DNA of 64,000 bases, from NCBI RefSeq assembly GCF_001294535.1, contig NZ_LGIC01000091.1, forward strand, positions 1 through 64,000, given 5' to 3'. The stretch's first letter is position 1. Each line of letters opens with the position of its first letter. Under the pieces are notes generated by a model. The model saw only the letters and a list, made by a program, of their open reading frames with translations, made no database searches and was not told the DNA's origin. Of this stretch, positions 1 through 7,779 are shown piece by piece. The stretch is from Cypionkella psychrotolerans. GTDB lineage: Bacteria; Pseudomonadota; Alphaproteobacteria; Rhodobacterales; Rhodobacteraceae. Made by a program: the position numbers and the translations under genes.

Positions 1-201
1 CGGTCTTCATATCCTCGACCGTCGCGCGCTTGCGCCACTTCGCCACCGTCTTGGGGTTGATGCCCAGTCCTCGGCTCAGCTGCGCGAGCGAAGCTTGTGA
101 TCGCTGTATTGCGGCTCTGACGGCGTGCGCCTCTCGGCGAATGCATGCATTCACCCGCCGGGCAACGGGATCGTGGCGCTCCCGGGACAAACCTGTCCCA
201 T
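1..201 (-). pseudogene. IS481-type transposase, N-terminal fragment, interrupted
   Basis: Read on the minus strand from the ATG at 201, the first residues are MGQV..GSAT. After a break, the frame encodes HAVRAAIQRSQASLAQLSRG followed by LGINPKTVAKWRKRATVEDM. This matches the helix-turn-helix N-terminus of IS481-family transposases as I know them. The fragment runs off the left edge of the window, so its far end is unknown. The early part is broken by a ~40 bp palindromic insert at 130-169 that adds an in-frame stop (TGA), so this copy should be inactive. The family call rests on remembered family sequence, not on a search. Confidence 0.75.
130..169. repeat. ~40 bp palindromic element, copy 1
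   Basis: The ends are CCTCTCGGCG and GCCGGGCAACGGG. The centre (139-152, GAATGCATGCATTC) is a perfect palindrome flanked by CGGCG and CGCCG, so the whole unit can form a hairpin. It sits inside the IS481 transposase fragment and interrupts its reading frame. A second copy with the same ends but a different palindromic centre lies at 530-567 in another transposase gene. Confidence 0.8.
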
Positions 202-234
202 GTTGCTTCCTTCCATGCCTGAGAAAGGATCGCA

Positions 235-758
235 CCATCAAACCGTGGAATCAAACAAAGACGCTCTACAACCGCTGGAAGCGGTGGAGCGAGATGGGGG
301 GGCTTCGCCCGGATCATGGAGGGCCTCGCGTCCGAGGCTGCGGAACGCAAGACCACCATGATCGATGCGACCTATCTGAAAGCGCACCGCACGGCCTCCA
401 GCCTGCGCGTGAAAAAGGGGGGCGCGGACGGGCCACCGGGCGCACGAAAGGGGGGCTGAACACCAAGAGCTCCATGCCATCGCCGATGCCAAGGGACGGC
501 CGTTGAAGTTCTTCATGACCGCAGGCGACCCTCTCGGCGATGCAAGCATCGCCTGCCGGGCAACGGGTCAGCGATTACAGCAGGTGCTGCGGCCCTGCTG
601 GGCCACATGCCGAAGGCAGAGTGACTTCTGGCCGACCGAGGGTATGACGCGGATTGGTATCGAGAAGCTTTGAAAGACAAAGGGATACGGGTTTGCATCC
701 CTGGCAGCAAGAGCCGCAGGAAGAAAGTCCGCTTCGACCGCCGCCGCTACAAACGACG
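235..758 (+). pseudogene. IS5-family (IS427-like) transposase remnant
   Basis: Pieces of a DDE transposase appear in all three frames. They read YNRWKRWSEMG near 270, RIMEGLASEAAERKTTMIDA and TYLKAHRTASSLRVKKG at 312-420, GRTKGGLNTK near 437-470, DAKGRPLKFFMTAG near 487-525, and GYDADWYREALKDKGI then RRKKVRFDRRRYKRR at 643-757. The gene has several frameshifts, a Trp-to-stop change near 620 (TGACTT where the family has TGG), and a ~40 bp palindromic insert at 530-567. It ends abruptly at 758 where an IS3-type left end begins, so the last part of the transposase is missing. It is certainly non-functional. Confidence 0.8.
530..567. repeat. ~40 bp palindromic element, copy 2
   Basis: This copy has the same ends as copy 1 (CCTCTCGGCG ... 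GCCGGGCAACGGG). Its central hairpin is different but equally perfect: GGCGATGC (536-543), AA, GCATCGCC (546-553). It lies inside the IS5-type transposase where the family normally reads TAG-QVSDY, so it splits a conserved stretch. That two copies keep the hairpin while changing its bases argues that the fold matters. Confidence 0.8.
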
Positions 759-824
759 TGACCTGCTCCCCGGAAACGCCCTCATTTTAATGTAGAGTCT
801 GCCCAACCCAGAAGGAGCAGACGA
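759..824 (+). mobile_element. Left end of an IS3-family (IS407-group) element
   Basis: The bases TGACCTGCTCCCC at 759-771 look like the left inverted repeat of IS407-group IS3 elements. They begin exactly where the IS5-type transposase reading stops (RRRYKRR), which indicates insertion into that gene. A ribosome binding site (AGGAG near 812) precedes orfA at 825. No matching right end is visible further on, so the element is truncated. The assignment of the end sequence is from memory of the group. Confidence 0.6.
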
Positions 825-1087
825 ATGCGAAAGAGCCGTTTCACCGAGACCAGATTATTGGGATGATCAAAGAGCAGGAAGCCGGGCTGACTGTGGCAGA
901 GGTCTGCCGCAAGCGCGGCATCAGCCCCGCGAGTTTTTACAAGCTGAAGGCCAAATATGGCGGGACGGACGTGTCTGATGGCCGACGCCTTAAGCAGCTT
1001 GAGGACGAGAACGCAAAGCTCAAGCGGCTTGTGGCGGACACGATGCTGGACGTTGTCGTGCTGAAAGACCTGCTGGGAAAGCGCTGA
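825..1087 (+). pseudogene. IS3-family orfA (IS407 group), frameshifted
   Basis: This is the small helix-turn-helix protein that, fused to OrfB by ribosomal frameshifting, makes the active IS3-type transposase. The ATG at 825 gives MRKSRFTET and then leaves frame, because one base is missing in ACCGAGACCAG; the family reads TETQIIGMIKEQE. From 863 the frame is intact: MIKEQEAGLTVAEVCRKRGI, then SPASFYKLKAKYGG, DVSDGRRLKQLEDENAKLKR, ending VVLKDLLGKR. So all but the first residues survive. Whether the shorter product from 863 is made is unknown. Confidence 0.75.
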
Positions 1088-1254
1088 CGACACCTGCCCA
1101 GCGGCGCGAAGCGGCGATCAAGGCGCTGCGGGACCACAAAATCTCGCAGCGTCGGGTCTGCGACCTGGTTGGTGTCGACCCCAAGACCGTGCGGTGCGCC
1201 CGCCCGCCTGATCATGCGGATGCGGGCGTCTTTGCGGTCAGCACTTCGCCTTGA
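1084..1254 (+). pseudogene. IS3-family orfB, N-terminal fragment
   Basis: Overlapping the end of orfA, a second frame reads LTTPAQRREAAIKALRDHKI and SQRRVCDLVGVDPKTVR, the typical start of an IS407-group OrfB. The frame then decays and stops at 1254. The rve (DDE) catalytic region is absent. Downstream sequence to about 1408 does not resemble the rest of OrfB, so the element was deleted or recombined here. Confidence 0.65.
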
Positions 1255-1408
1255 GCGCCTACATGATGGCTTCGGCCCGCTGATCATCAAACTCGATCAA
1301 TTCGGCACCGCCACCATCCGCGCCATGATCATCATCGCCACAACCGATTACAGCGCCGCAGAGCGCTTTCTCGCCTCGATCAGCACAGAACCCCTGCACA
1401 CCTAACGG

Positions 1409-1888
1409 CCTATCGCTTCGTCTTCTGCATCCTGAATTGGGGGGGTGGCGGGTTATGACGATGTGGTTCGCCATCGCTGCAATAATCGCCGTTGCATCAA
1501 TCCAGACCATCTTGAGATTGGCTCTAGGGGGGAGAACCTTCAGGATGAACGGGACTTTGCGGCAAACGGGGTGGATTTCGGTCTGCTCTGATTACCGTTC
1601 CACTGGCCCCCGCCGCCGCCAAACCCCGTCACCCATTCCACCCGCACTGGGGCATCGCTTGGGGCAGTTCCGCCAACAACTGCCCCATGGACTGCTTGAA
1701 TTGCAGTGAAGCACTCCGGTCAGGGTAGTTCTGTCTCGCCCGCCAATCTTACCAGCTTGATCTCTGACAGTGCTGCTGCATAGGCTTTGTCCGCTGCCGT
1801 TTCTGCCACCTTGATGCCCCTGCTTGCTCGGGTTCAACATGTGGGGCGGCGGCGGGTGGGTCAAGCCAACATTCGGGCATTTTCCTCC
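1409..1888. other. Non-coding stretch after the IS remnants
   Basis: No convincing gene is present. Short open frames here lack family resemblance and have no good start context. One clear hairpin is visible: GGGGCAGTT at 1661-1669 pairs with AACTGCCCC at 1678-1686. It has no T-run after it, so it is not an obvious terminator. The stretch probably holds decayed mobile-element DNA up to the tRNA promoter. Confidence 0.5.
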
Positions 1889-1917
1889 TTGACGCCCCCC
1901 GGCGCATCCCTTAGCAA
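1889..1917 (+). promoter_or_regulatory. Likely sigma-70 promoter of tRNA-Asp
   Basis: TTGACG at 1889-1894 is separated by 17 bases from TAGCAA at 1912-1917. The mature tRNA starts at 1930, which fits transcription starting in the low 1920s with a short leader. The -10 element is weak, so this is a prediction. Confidence 0.5.
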
Positions 1918-1929
1918 GCGGGCAATCGC

Positions 1930-2006
1930 GCGGTGGTAGCTCAGTTGGTTAGAGTACCGGCCTGTCACGCCGGGGGTCGCGGGTTCGAGCCCCGTCCACC
2001 GCGCCA
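1930..2006 (+). tRNA. tRNA-Asp (anticodon GTC)
   Basis: A full cloverleaf can be drawn. The acceptor stem is GCGGTGG (1930-1936) with CCACCGC. The D-arm contains AGCTCAGTTGGTTAGAG. The anticodon arm CCGGC-CTGTCAC-GCCGG has GTC at 1964-1966. The T-arm is GCGGG-TTCGAGC-CCCGT. Discriminator G and an encoded CCA end at 2006. The 77-nt length is normal. It lies next to the IS cluster, and tRNA genes are common borders for inserted DNA, but I see no integrase or direct repeat here. Confidence 0.95.
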
Positions 2007-2074
2007 TTTCAAAAATTTCCACAGAAATTTTAGCCTGTATATGTGCTTGCGGCGTTTACCTGCTGCATTGGTTT

Positions 2075-2141
2075 GAGCGGGGGTTTGCACCCCCGCACCC
2101 CGCAGAATATTTAAGCCAGTATGAAAGCAAATTTTAGCTAA
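2075..2141. repeat. Dispersed intergenic repeat, copy A (hairpin plus ATATTT block)
   Basis: A GC hairpin (GCGGGGG at 2077-2083, CCCCCGC at 2090-2096) is followed by GCAGAATATTTAAGCC, AGTATGAAAGC and AATTTTAGCTAA. The same order of blocks recurs at 8933-9027. The second half resembles copies at 11031, 48445 and 61841. It lies between the tRNA and the 3' end of the GNAT gene and may act as a terminator for either. Confidence 0.6.
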
Positions 2142-2157
2142 GTTTGAGCCAAGTGAT

Positions 2158-2601
2158 CTACAGTTTCAGCCGGTAGCGGACATGGCCGTCGCTGGGGGTG
2201 AAGCTGTCGTAGAGGCGGCGGGCGGTCGCGTTGCCCTCATCGGTGTGCCAGTAGAGGCGCTGCCAGCCGTTGGCTTTGGCGAGGGCTGCGAGGTCTTTGA
2301 TCAGCGCGCGGCCGACGCCTTTGCCGCGCGCGTCGGGGCTGACGAACAGATCTTCCAGATAGCAATCTTCGCCGATCACCCAAGTCGAGGGGTGGTGGAG
2401 GTGGATGGCAAAGCCCAAAACTGCGTCGCCTTCCACGGCCAAACGGATTCGCATCGGGCTGGCCGGGTCATGCGCGCGGGCCCAAGTGTTGGCGGTGACT
2501 TCGGGGGCGAGATCGACCTTGTAATAGGCCAGATACTGCGCCCAAAGCCCGCGCCATGCGGCCGCGTCCTCCGGGGTGGTATTGCGGATTTGAACAGTCA
2601 T
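2158..2601 (-). CDS. GNAT-family N-acetyltransferase
   Basis: The 147-residue product has the GNAT fold signature. A hydrophobic strand EDCYLEDLFVSP leads into the acetyl-CoA pyrophosphate loop RGKGVGRAL (about residues 92-100), followed by LYWHTDEGNATARRLYDSF, typical of motif B. Such enzymes move an acetyl group from acetyl-CoA to an amine; the substrate cannot be told from sequence. I start at the ATG at 2601 because GGAAGG lies 7 bases upstream; an in-frame GTG at 2628 lacks such a site. It stands alone, divergent from the DUF1344 gene. Confidence 0.85.
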   Translation of the reverse strand: MTVQIRNTTPEDAAAWRGLWAQYLAYYKVDLAPEVTANTWARAHDPASPMRIRLAVEGDAVLGFAIHLHHPSTWVIGEDCYLEDLFVSPDARGKGVGRALIKDLAALAKANGWQRLYWHTDEGNATARRLYDSFTPSDGHVRYRLKL

Positions 2602-2822
2602 TTCAGGGCCTTCCGGTTGGGCGATCACGGGGGAATCTCGCAGTTTTCACAGGGTTTCACAAGGCGGTGCCCCCGGATTTCCTTTTGATTTTGCGGGTGT
2701 ATAACCCTCGTTGAAGCCGGGATCTGCCGGACGGAATAGCTTCCGCCGACGCGACAGACCGAGACGGTTTCGACACAAGGCCGAAGGGGTGCGCCCCCGG
2801 TCCAAAATTCGGAGTTACGCAG

Positions 2823-3086
2823 ATGCGTGCTTACATGCTTCCCGCAGCGATCATTTTGTCCATTGGTTCGGCCTCATTGGCGATGGCCGCTGGCACCACC
2901 ACGGATGGGGTGATCAAATCGCTGGATATGAAAACCAACACCATCACGCTGGCGGATGGCACGGCCTATATGCTGCCGAAAGGCTTCAAGGATCCGGGGC
3001 TGAAGGTGGGCGAAAAGGTCGCGGTGGTCTGGGATCTGAAGGGCAAGATCCACGAGGCATCGGCGGTGAGTATCGTTAAAAGCTGA
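2823..3086 (+). CDS. DUF1344-type small secreted protein
   Basis: This is an 87-residue protein with a cleavable signal peptide (about residues 1-22, ending LAMAA). A small beta-rich domain follows: TTDGVIKSLDMKTNTITLAD, TAYMLPKGFKDPGLKVGEKV and AVVWDLKGK. It resembles the DUF1344 family of short periplasmic proteins of alphaproteobacteria, whose function is not known. It is a single-gene unit with a strong terminator 23 bases after the stop. Confidence 0.8.
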   Translation: MRAYMLPAAIILSIGSASLAMAAGTTTDGVIKSLDMKTNTITLADGTAYMLPKGFKDPGLKVGEKVAVVWDLKGKIHEASAVSIVKS

Positions 3087-3109
3087 GACTGGCCGCAGGG
3101 CTGGGGGGA

Positions 3110-3137
3110 ACGGGGGCCAGCTGGCCCCCGTTTTTTT
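3110..3137 (+). terminator. Rho-independent terminator after the DUF1344 gene
   Basis: ACGGGGGCCAG pairs directly with CTGGCCCCCGT, and seven Ts follow. Stem and T-run are textbook. It also abuts the 3' end of the convergent M20 gene at 3136. Confidence 0.9.
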
Positions 3138-4506
3138 ATGTGAGTTTCGCGAGGATGCGCGCCCAAGAGCGGATGCCTTTGTGGAAACATTCGAGATCGT
3201 ATTTCTCGTTCGGGGAGTGGATCTGGTCGTTGTCACGGCCAAAGCCGATCAGCATCGCGTCCATATCCAGATAGGTTTTGAAATAGCCCGCGATGGGGAT
3301 CGAGCCGCCGCAGCCGATATAGGCCGCGGGCTTGCCCCATTCTTGGCCCAAAGCCAACCGTGCAGCTTCGAAAGCCGGATCCTCAATCGACATCACACTG
3401 GCCCCGCCCGCACCGTGGCCTTTCCATTCAACACGGCAATCCGCGGGCAGTTGCGCCTCGACCCAAGTGCGGAAACTCTTGCGGATCGCATCGGCATCTT
3501 GATCGCCCACTAGACGGAACGAGACTTTCGCATGGGCCTGCGCGGGCAGCACGGTTTTGAAGCCGTCACCGGTATAGCCGCCCCACATGCCGTTGATTTC
3601 CGCTGTGGGGCGCGACCACAGCATTTCCAGCGGCGTGCGGTCTTGTTCGCCGATGGGAATCGACAGGCCAACGTCGCCGAGGAATTTCGCGTGATCGAAG
3701 GCGAGGGATTGCCATTGCGCGCGGATGTTGTCGGGCAGTTCGGTGACGCCATCGTAGAAGTTCGGGATGACAATGCGCCCGGTGGCGTCGGTCATATTGC
3801 CAAGGATTTTCGACAGAATTTTGATCGGGTTTGCCGCAGCCCCACCGTAAGAGCCGGAATGGAGGTCTTTGTTGGCGGCGTGGATGGTGAGTTCTTCGCC
3901 CAACAACCCGCGCAGCATGGTGGTGATGGCGGGGGTGTTGTCGTCAAACAACCCGGTGTCGCAGATCAGCGCGATGTCGGCTTTCAGCTCGGCGGCGTTT
4001 TCCTGCATGAACGGGATCAGGCTAGGCGAGCCCGATTCTTCCTCGCCCTCAAGAAAGATCGTCAGCTTGCCGGGCAGGGTGCCGTGGATGGCTTTCCAGG
4101 CGCGGCAGGCTTCCAGAAAGGTCATCAACTGGCCTTTGTCGTCGGACGCGCCGCGAGCGCGGATCACTTTTCCGGCAGCAGTGTCCTGGATTTCAGGATC
4201 GAACGGGTTACGGTCCCACAGGTTCAGCGGATCGACGGGCTGCACGTCGTAATGGCCGTAAAACAGCAGGTGTTTGTCGCCTTTGCCGCCGTGTGCCACC
4301 ACCATCGGATGGCCGGGGGTGGGGCGGGAGGCTGCTTCAAAGCCTAAAGATTTCAGATATTCGACCAGCCAGTCGGCGGCTTTGGCGCATTCGGCCTTGT
4401 AGGCAGGGTCGGTCGAAATCGACGGGATGCGCAAAAGCTCTAGCAGGCGGTCCAGCGCCTCTGGCAGATCGGTGTCGATGCGGGACAGGACGGCATCCAA
4501 GCTCAT
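3136..4506 (-). CDS. M20-family metallodipeptidase
   Basis: At 456 residues it has the length of M20 dipeptidases of the carnosinase-like type. Metal-site motifs are in order: GHYDVQP (His near 85), ARGASDDKGQ (bridging Asp near 122), LEGEEESGSPSL (general base and metal Glu near 155-156), a dimerisation-domain stretch DLHSGSYGGAAANP, and a C-terminal metal His in DNDQIHSPNEKY. It should be a cytosolic di-zinc enzyme hydrolysing dipeptides or related amides; the exact substrate is not predictable. AGGAGAG lies just before the ATG. It is not in an operon: the next gene upstream (4628) is divergent. Confidence 0.88.
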   Translation of the reverse strand: MSLDAVLSRIDTDLPEALDRLLELLRIPSISTDPAYKAECAKAADWLVEYLKSLGFEAASRPTPGHPMVVAHGGKGDKHLLFYGHYDVQPVDPLNLWDRNPFDPEIQDTAAGKVIRARGASDDKGQLMTFLEACRAWKAIHGTLPGKLTIFLEGEEESGSPSLIPFMQENAAELKADIALICDTGLFDDNTPAITTMLRGLLGEELTIHAANKDLHSGSYGGAAANPIKILSKILGNMTDATGRIVIPNFYDGVTELPDNIRAQWQSLAFDHAKFLGDVGLSIPIGEQDRTPLEMLWSRPTAEINGMWGGYTGDGFKTVLPAQAHAKVSFRLVGDQDADAIRKSFRTWVEAQLPADCRVEWKGHGAGGASVMSIEDPAFEAARLALGQEWGKPAAYIGCGGSIPIAGYFKTYLDMDAMLIGFGRDNDQIHSPNEKYDLECFHKGIRSWARILAKLT

Positions 4507-4627
4507 CGGGCTCTCCTTGATATATCGGCGATTATTGGCGAGGCGGAGCCTAACAGGACGGGGGGGACTGTCCAGTGGCGGCGGGCTGCGCTAGAAAGCC
4601 TGAAATTCAGGCAGCCGGAGACGTGGC

Positions 4628-5032
4628 ATGATGAAATATTTAGGGGTTGGCGTAGCATTGGCGCTCGGGTTGGCGACAGCGGGTGCCGCGGAAGCGGTCA
4701 AGACAGAAACGGGCGTTTTGGGCAGTTCCAGCATCACCCTGCATCTGCAACCGTTTCTGACCGAGGCAGAGGTGAGCACGTTGCGGGTGGTGATGACCAA
4801 CCCGGATGCGCTGGCGATTTTCGTGCCCGACAGCAGCAAAGGTTTTGCCGCGCTGGCTGTCTCGCCGGATGACGGGTTCCTGCCTGCGGGTGCGCCAGCG
4901 GCTTCCGCGCAGGCAATCGGCGGTTTGCCGGATGCCGCGTCGGCGGCGAAAGATGCGCTGGCGGCCTGTGATAAATTGCGTAAGGGTGAGGCCGCTTGCG
5001 TGCTGGTGCTGGAGATTGCACCGAAGGGCTGA
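4628..5032 (+). CDS. Hypothetical secreted protein
   Basis: I do not recognise a named family. The 134-residue protein begins with a signal peptide (MKYLGVGVALALGLATAGAA, cleavage about residue 22) and continues with a soluble domain rich in Ala, Asp and Thr. Two Cys lie near the C-terminus (AACDKL and EAACVLVLEI) and could form a disulfide in the periplasm. GGAGA sits 5-10 bases before the start. It lies just ahead of hemA with about 108 bases between, including an FNR-like site, so it is probably a separate transcript. Confidence 0.65.
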   Translation: MMKYLGVGVALALGLATAGAAEAVKTETGVLGSSSITLHLQPFLTEAEVSTLRVVMTNPDALAIFVPDSSKGFAALAVSPDDGFLPAGAPAASAQAIGGLPDAASAAKDALAACDKLRKGEAACVLVLEIAPKG

Positions 5033-5074
5033 TCCGATGGCGTGGCAAAATGCCGTCTTTCGCCCGAGGCTGGT

Positions 5075-5088
5075 TTGACGCACATCAA
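5075..5088. promoter_or_regulatory. FNR/FnrL-type box upstream of hemA
   Basis: TTGACGCACATCAA matches TTGAT-N4-ATCAA at nine of ten conserved positions and lies 53 bases before the hemA start I chose. FnrL control of hemA with such a box is known in Rhodobacter sphaeroides. That it works here is inference. Confidence 0.6.
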
Positions 5089-5140
5089 GGTATCTTGTGG
5101 CCATATGTTTTAGCAGGGCTGCAAGATGATGGAGAAGATG

Positions 5141-6364
5141 ATGAATTACGAAGCCGCCCTTGATACCGCGATTGGCCGTTTGCATGACGAGGGCCGCTAT
5201 CGCACGTTCATCGACATCGAGCGCCGCAAGGGCGCTTATCCGCATGCGATCTGGCGCAAGCTGGACGGGACCGAGGCCGATATCACGGTGTGGTGCGGCA
5301 ATGATTATCTCGGCATGGGGCAGCATCCGGTGGTTTTGGCCGCGATGCACGAGGCTTTGGATGCGACCGGGGCAGGCTCGGGCGGTACGCGGAACATCTC
5401 TGGCACCACAGTCTATCACAACCAGTTGGAGGCGGAGCTCGCCGATCTGCACGGCAAGGAAGCGGCTTTGGTGTTCACCAGCGCTTATATTGCCAATGAC
5501 GCGACGCTTTCGACTTTGCCCAAGCTGTTCCCCGGCCTGATCATTTATTCCGATGCGCTGAACCATGCCTCGATGATCGAAGGTGTGCGCCGCAATGGTG
5601 GGGCTAAACGGGTGTTCCGGCACAATGATGTGGCGCATCTGCGGGAATTGTTGGCGGCGGATGATCCGGCAACGCCGAAGCTGATCGCGTTCGAGTCGAT
5701 CTATTCGATGGATGGCGATTTCGGCCCGATCAAAGCGATCTGCGATCTGGCGGATGAGTTCAACGCGCTGACCTATATCGACGAGGTTCACGCCGTGGGC
5801 ATGTACGGCCCGCGCGGCGCGGGGGTGGCGGAACGTGATGGGTTGATGGGGCGAATCGATATCATCAACGGCACTTTGGCCAAGGCTTATGGGGTGTTTG
5901 GCGGCTATATTGCTGCAACTGCGAAGATGGTCGATGCGGTGCGGTCCTATGCGCCGGGGTTCATATTCACCACCTCTTTGCCGCCTGCGGTGGCGGCGGG
6001 GGCTGCGGCCTCGGTACGGTATCTTAAAACGGCGCAACACCTGCGCGATGCGCAGCAAACCAATGCCAGCATTCTCAAGCTACGGTTGCGCGGGCTGGGC
6101 CTGCCGATCATCGACAATGGCACTCATATTGTGCCTGTTCATGTTGGCAACCCCATCCATTGCAAGATGCTGTCCGACATGCTGCTGGAGCAGTTTGGCA
6201 TTTACGTGCAGCCGATCAACTTCCCGACGGTGCCGCGCGGCACCGAACGGCTGCGGTTTACGCCGTCTCCGGTGCATGATTCGCGGGCGATTGACGCAGT
6301 TGTGATGGCGATGGACTCGCTTTGGGGGCAGTGTGCGCTGAATCGTGCCGAAGCTGTGGCGTAA
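5141..6364 (+). CDS. hemA: 5-aminolevulinate synthase (C4 pathway)
   Basis: HemA condenses glycine with succinyl-CoA to 5-aminolevulinate, the first step of heme and, where present, bacteriochlorophyll synthesis. The 407-residue protein is near-identical in pattern to Rhodobacter Hem[46 protein letters not shown], the cofactor aspartate in [15 protein letters not shown], and the PLP lysine in [13 protein letters not shown] at residue 248. I start at ATG 5141 ([10 protein letters not shown]) because it matches the family N-terminus and GGAG lies 6 bases upstream. ATGs at 5126, 5129 and 5138 are alternatives. The FNR-like box upstream suggests higher expression at low oxygen. Confidence 0.96.
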   Translation: MNYEAALDTAIGRLHDEGRYRTFIDIERRKGAYPHAIWRKLDGTEADITVWCGNDYLGMGQHPVVLAAMHEALDATGAGSGGTRNISGTTVYHNQLEAELADLHGKEAALVFTSAYIANDATLSTLPKLFPGLIIYSDALNHASMIEGVRRNGGAKRVFRHNDVAHLRELLAADDPATPKLIAFESIYSMDGDFGPIKAICDLADEFNALTYIDEVHAVGMYGPRGAGVAERDGLMGRIDIINGTLAKAYGVFGGYIAATAKMVDAVRSYAPGFIFTTSLPPAVAAGAAASVRYLKTAQHLRDAQQTNASILKLRLRGLGLPIIDNGTHIVPVHVGNPIHCKMLSDMLLEQFGIYVQPINFPTVPRGTERLRFTPSPVHDSRAIDAVVMAMDSLWGQCALNRAEAVA

Positions 6365-6479
6365 ATGTCTTTCTGCACATGCAGAATCGCTTGCCCCGTG
6401 CTAGGTTTTGCCCAATAGACAAAATATGAGTCGCCCTTAAGGGTGGCAGGGATATCGGGGCAGAAATGGGGCTCAGCGC

Positions 6480-7685
6480 ATGATCGGGCGGAGAGTGAAA
6501 ACTCCGGCAGCTGAAGCGGACAAGCCGAAAGGCTTTGACGATTTTGAGCTGCGCTTGGGCGACCTGATGCGGGGCGAGCGCGCCACGCTGGGCAAATCGC
6601 TTCTGGATATTCAGCGCGAGTTGAAGATCAAGGCCACCTATATAGCCGCGATTGAAAATGCCGATGTGTCGGCGTTTGAAACTCCGGGTTTTATCGCAGG
6701 CAACGTGCGATCTTATGCGCGTTATCTGGGCATGGACCCGGATTGGGCATTTGCCAAATTCTGCCGTGAGGCGAATTTCGAAGTCGCGCATGGCATGTCG
6801 GCGGCGGCATCTTCGGTGTCGATGACGGCTTTGCGGGCGCGGCAAGTGGCGAATGAGGGCCGCGAAAGCTTTGGCGATCTGAACACCGCGTTCATTCCGC
6901 GCAGCGAAGGCCTGTTTGCACGGGTCGAGCCGGGGGCGATTGGCTCGCTGGCGGTGCTGGTCGCGTTGATTGGCGCGCTAGGCTATGGCGGCTGGTCGGT
7001 GTTGCAAGAAGTGCAGCGCGTTCAGCTTTCCCCGGTTGAGCAGGCTCCGGTGGTGGTGGCTGAGTTGGACCCGCTGGCGGGCGTGAAAGCGGCACCCGAA
7101 CAAGTGGCGGATGCGGGCACCGATGCGCAGGCAGGCAGCGATCAGTTGGATCGGCTGTATCAGCCCGAGGCGTTGGAGGCTCCGGTGCTGACAGCACGCG
7201 ATGGCCCGATTGGCACGATCAATCCGCGCGCGGCTGGCGTGCTGACGGCGGATGCAGGCGTGGCGCCCACGGCGCAGGACAGCTTGCAAGCGGCGATTGA
7301 CGATACGGTGCAGGTTGTGGCCGAGGCCAAACCCGGCGTCGAAGTGCTGGCGGTGCGGCCGTCTTGGGTGCGCGTCTCGGCTGCCGATGGCACGGTGTTA
7401 TTTGAGAAAATCCTTGATGCGGGCGAGCGCTATGCGGTGCCGCCGTTGCAACAGGCGGCTTTGCTGCGCTCGGGCAATTCGGGGTCGATCTATTTCGTGG
7501 TGAACGGCAAGACCTACGGCCCGGCAGCGCCCGGTGCGCAGGTGATCAAGAATGTGGCACTGTCTGCAGAAGCGTTGACGGCGGGCTATCAGACGGCTGA
7601 TATTTCAGGCGATGCTGATCTGGCGCAGTTTGTGAATGTGGCCGATGCAAGCGTGCCTGCCGCGCCTGTAGCGCCCTCGGAATAA
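6480..7685 (+). CDS. RodZ-like helix-turn-helix membrane protein (DUF4115)
   Basis: The 401-residue protein has a cytoplasmic HTH_25 domain (about residues 20-100, with LGKSLLDIQRELKIKATYIA and FETPGFIAGNVRSYARYLGM). One membrane segment follows (about 153-175, IGSLAVLVALIGALGYG). A low-complexity Ala/Val/Asp-rich linker leads to a periplasmic DUF4115 domain (about 290-360, PSWVRVSAADGTVLFEKILD). This is the RodZ layout; RodZ links MreB to the cell-wall elongation machinery. The name RodZ is a family-level inference, since many alphaproteobacterial members are untested. ispG follows 94 bases later, as in many proteobacteria where rodZ precedes ispG. Confidence 0.82.
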   Translation: MIGRRVKTPAAEADKPKGFDDFELRLGDLMRGERATLGKSLLDIQRELKIKATYIAAIENADVSAFETPGFIAGNVRSYARYLGMDPDWAFAKFCREANFEVAHGMSAAASSVSMTALRARQVANEGRESFGDLNTAFIPRSEGLFARVEPGAIGSLAVLVALIGALGYGGWSVLQEVQRVQLSPVEQAPVVVAELDPLAGVKAAPEQVADAGTDAQAGSDQLDRLYQPEALEAPVLTARDGPIGTINPRAAGVLTADAGVAPTAQDSLQAAIDDTVQVVAEAKPGVEVLAVRPSWVRVSAADGTVLFEKILDAGERYAVPPLQQAALLRSGNSGSIYFVVNGKTYGPAAPGAQVIKNVALSAEALTAGYQTADISGDADLAQFVNVADASVPAAPVAPSE

Positions 7686-7714
7686 GCCAAATACCCAAAG
7701 TTGATGCGGCTTTT

Positions 7715-7741
7715 GGCCCCGGGCGGTTGCTCCGGGGCTTT
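7715..7741 (+). terminator. Possible terminator after the RodZ-like gene
   Basis: GCCCCGG at 7716-7722 pairs with CCGGGGC at 7732-7738, followed by TTTGG. The T-run is short, so termination may be partial and ispG could be cotranscribed. Confidence 0.5.
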
Positions 7742-7779
7742 GGCTTGTCTATCTAAGGGGCAGCTTAAAGGAGCCCGCC

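Noticed and set aside
1169-1709. Short open frames between the IS remnants and the tRNA gene
   Set aside because: No recognisable family, poor start context, and they lie in decayed mobile-element DNA.
4640-6058. Long open frame on the minus strand opposite hemA (472 residues)
   Set aside because: It is a mirror of the hemA frame in GC-rich DNA. The translation is rich in Arg, His and Gln with no family resemblance, and hemA is certain.
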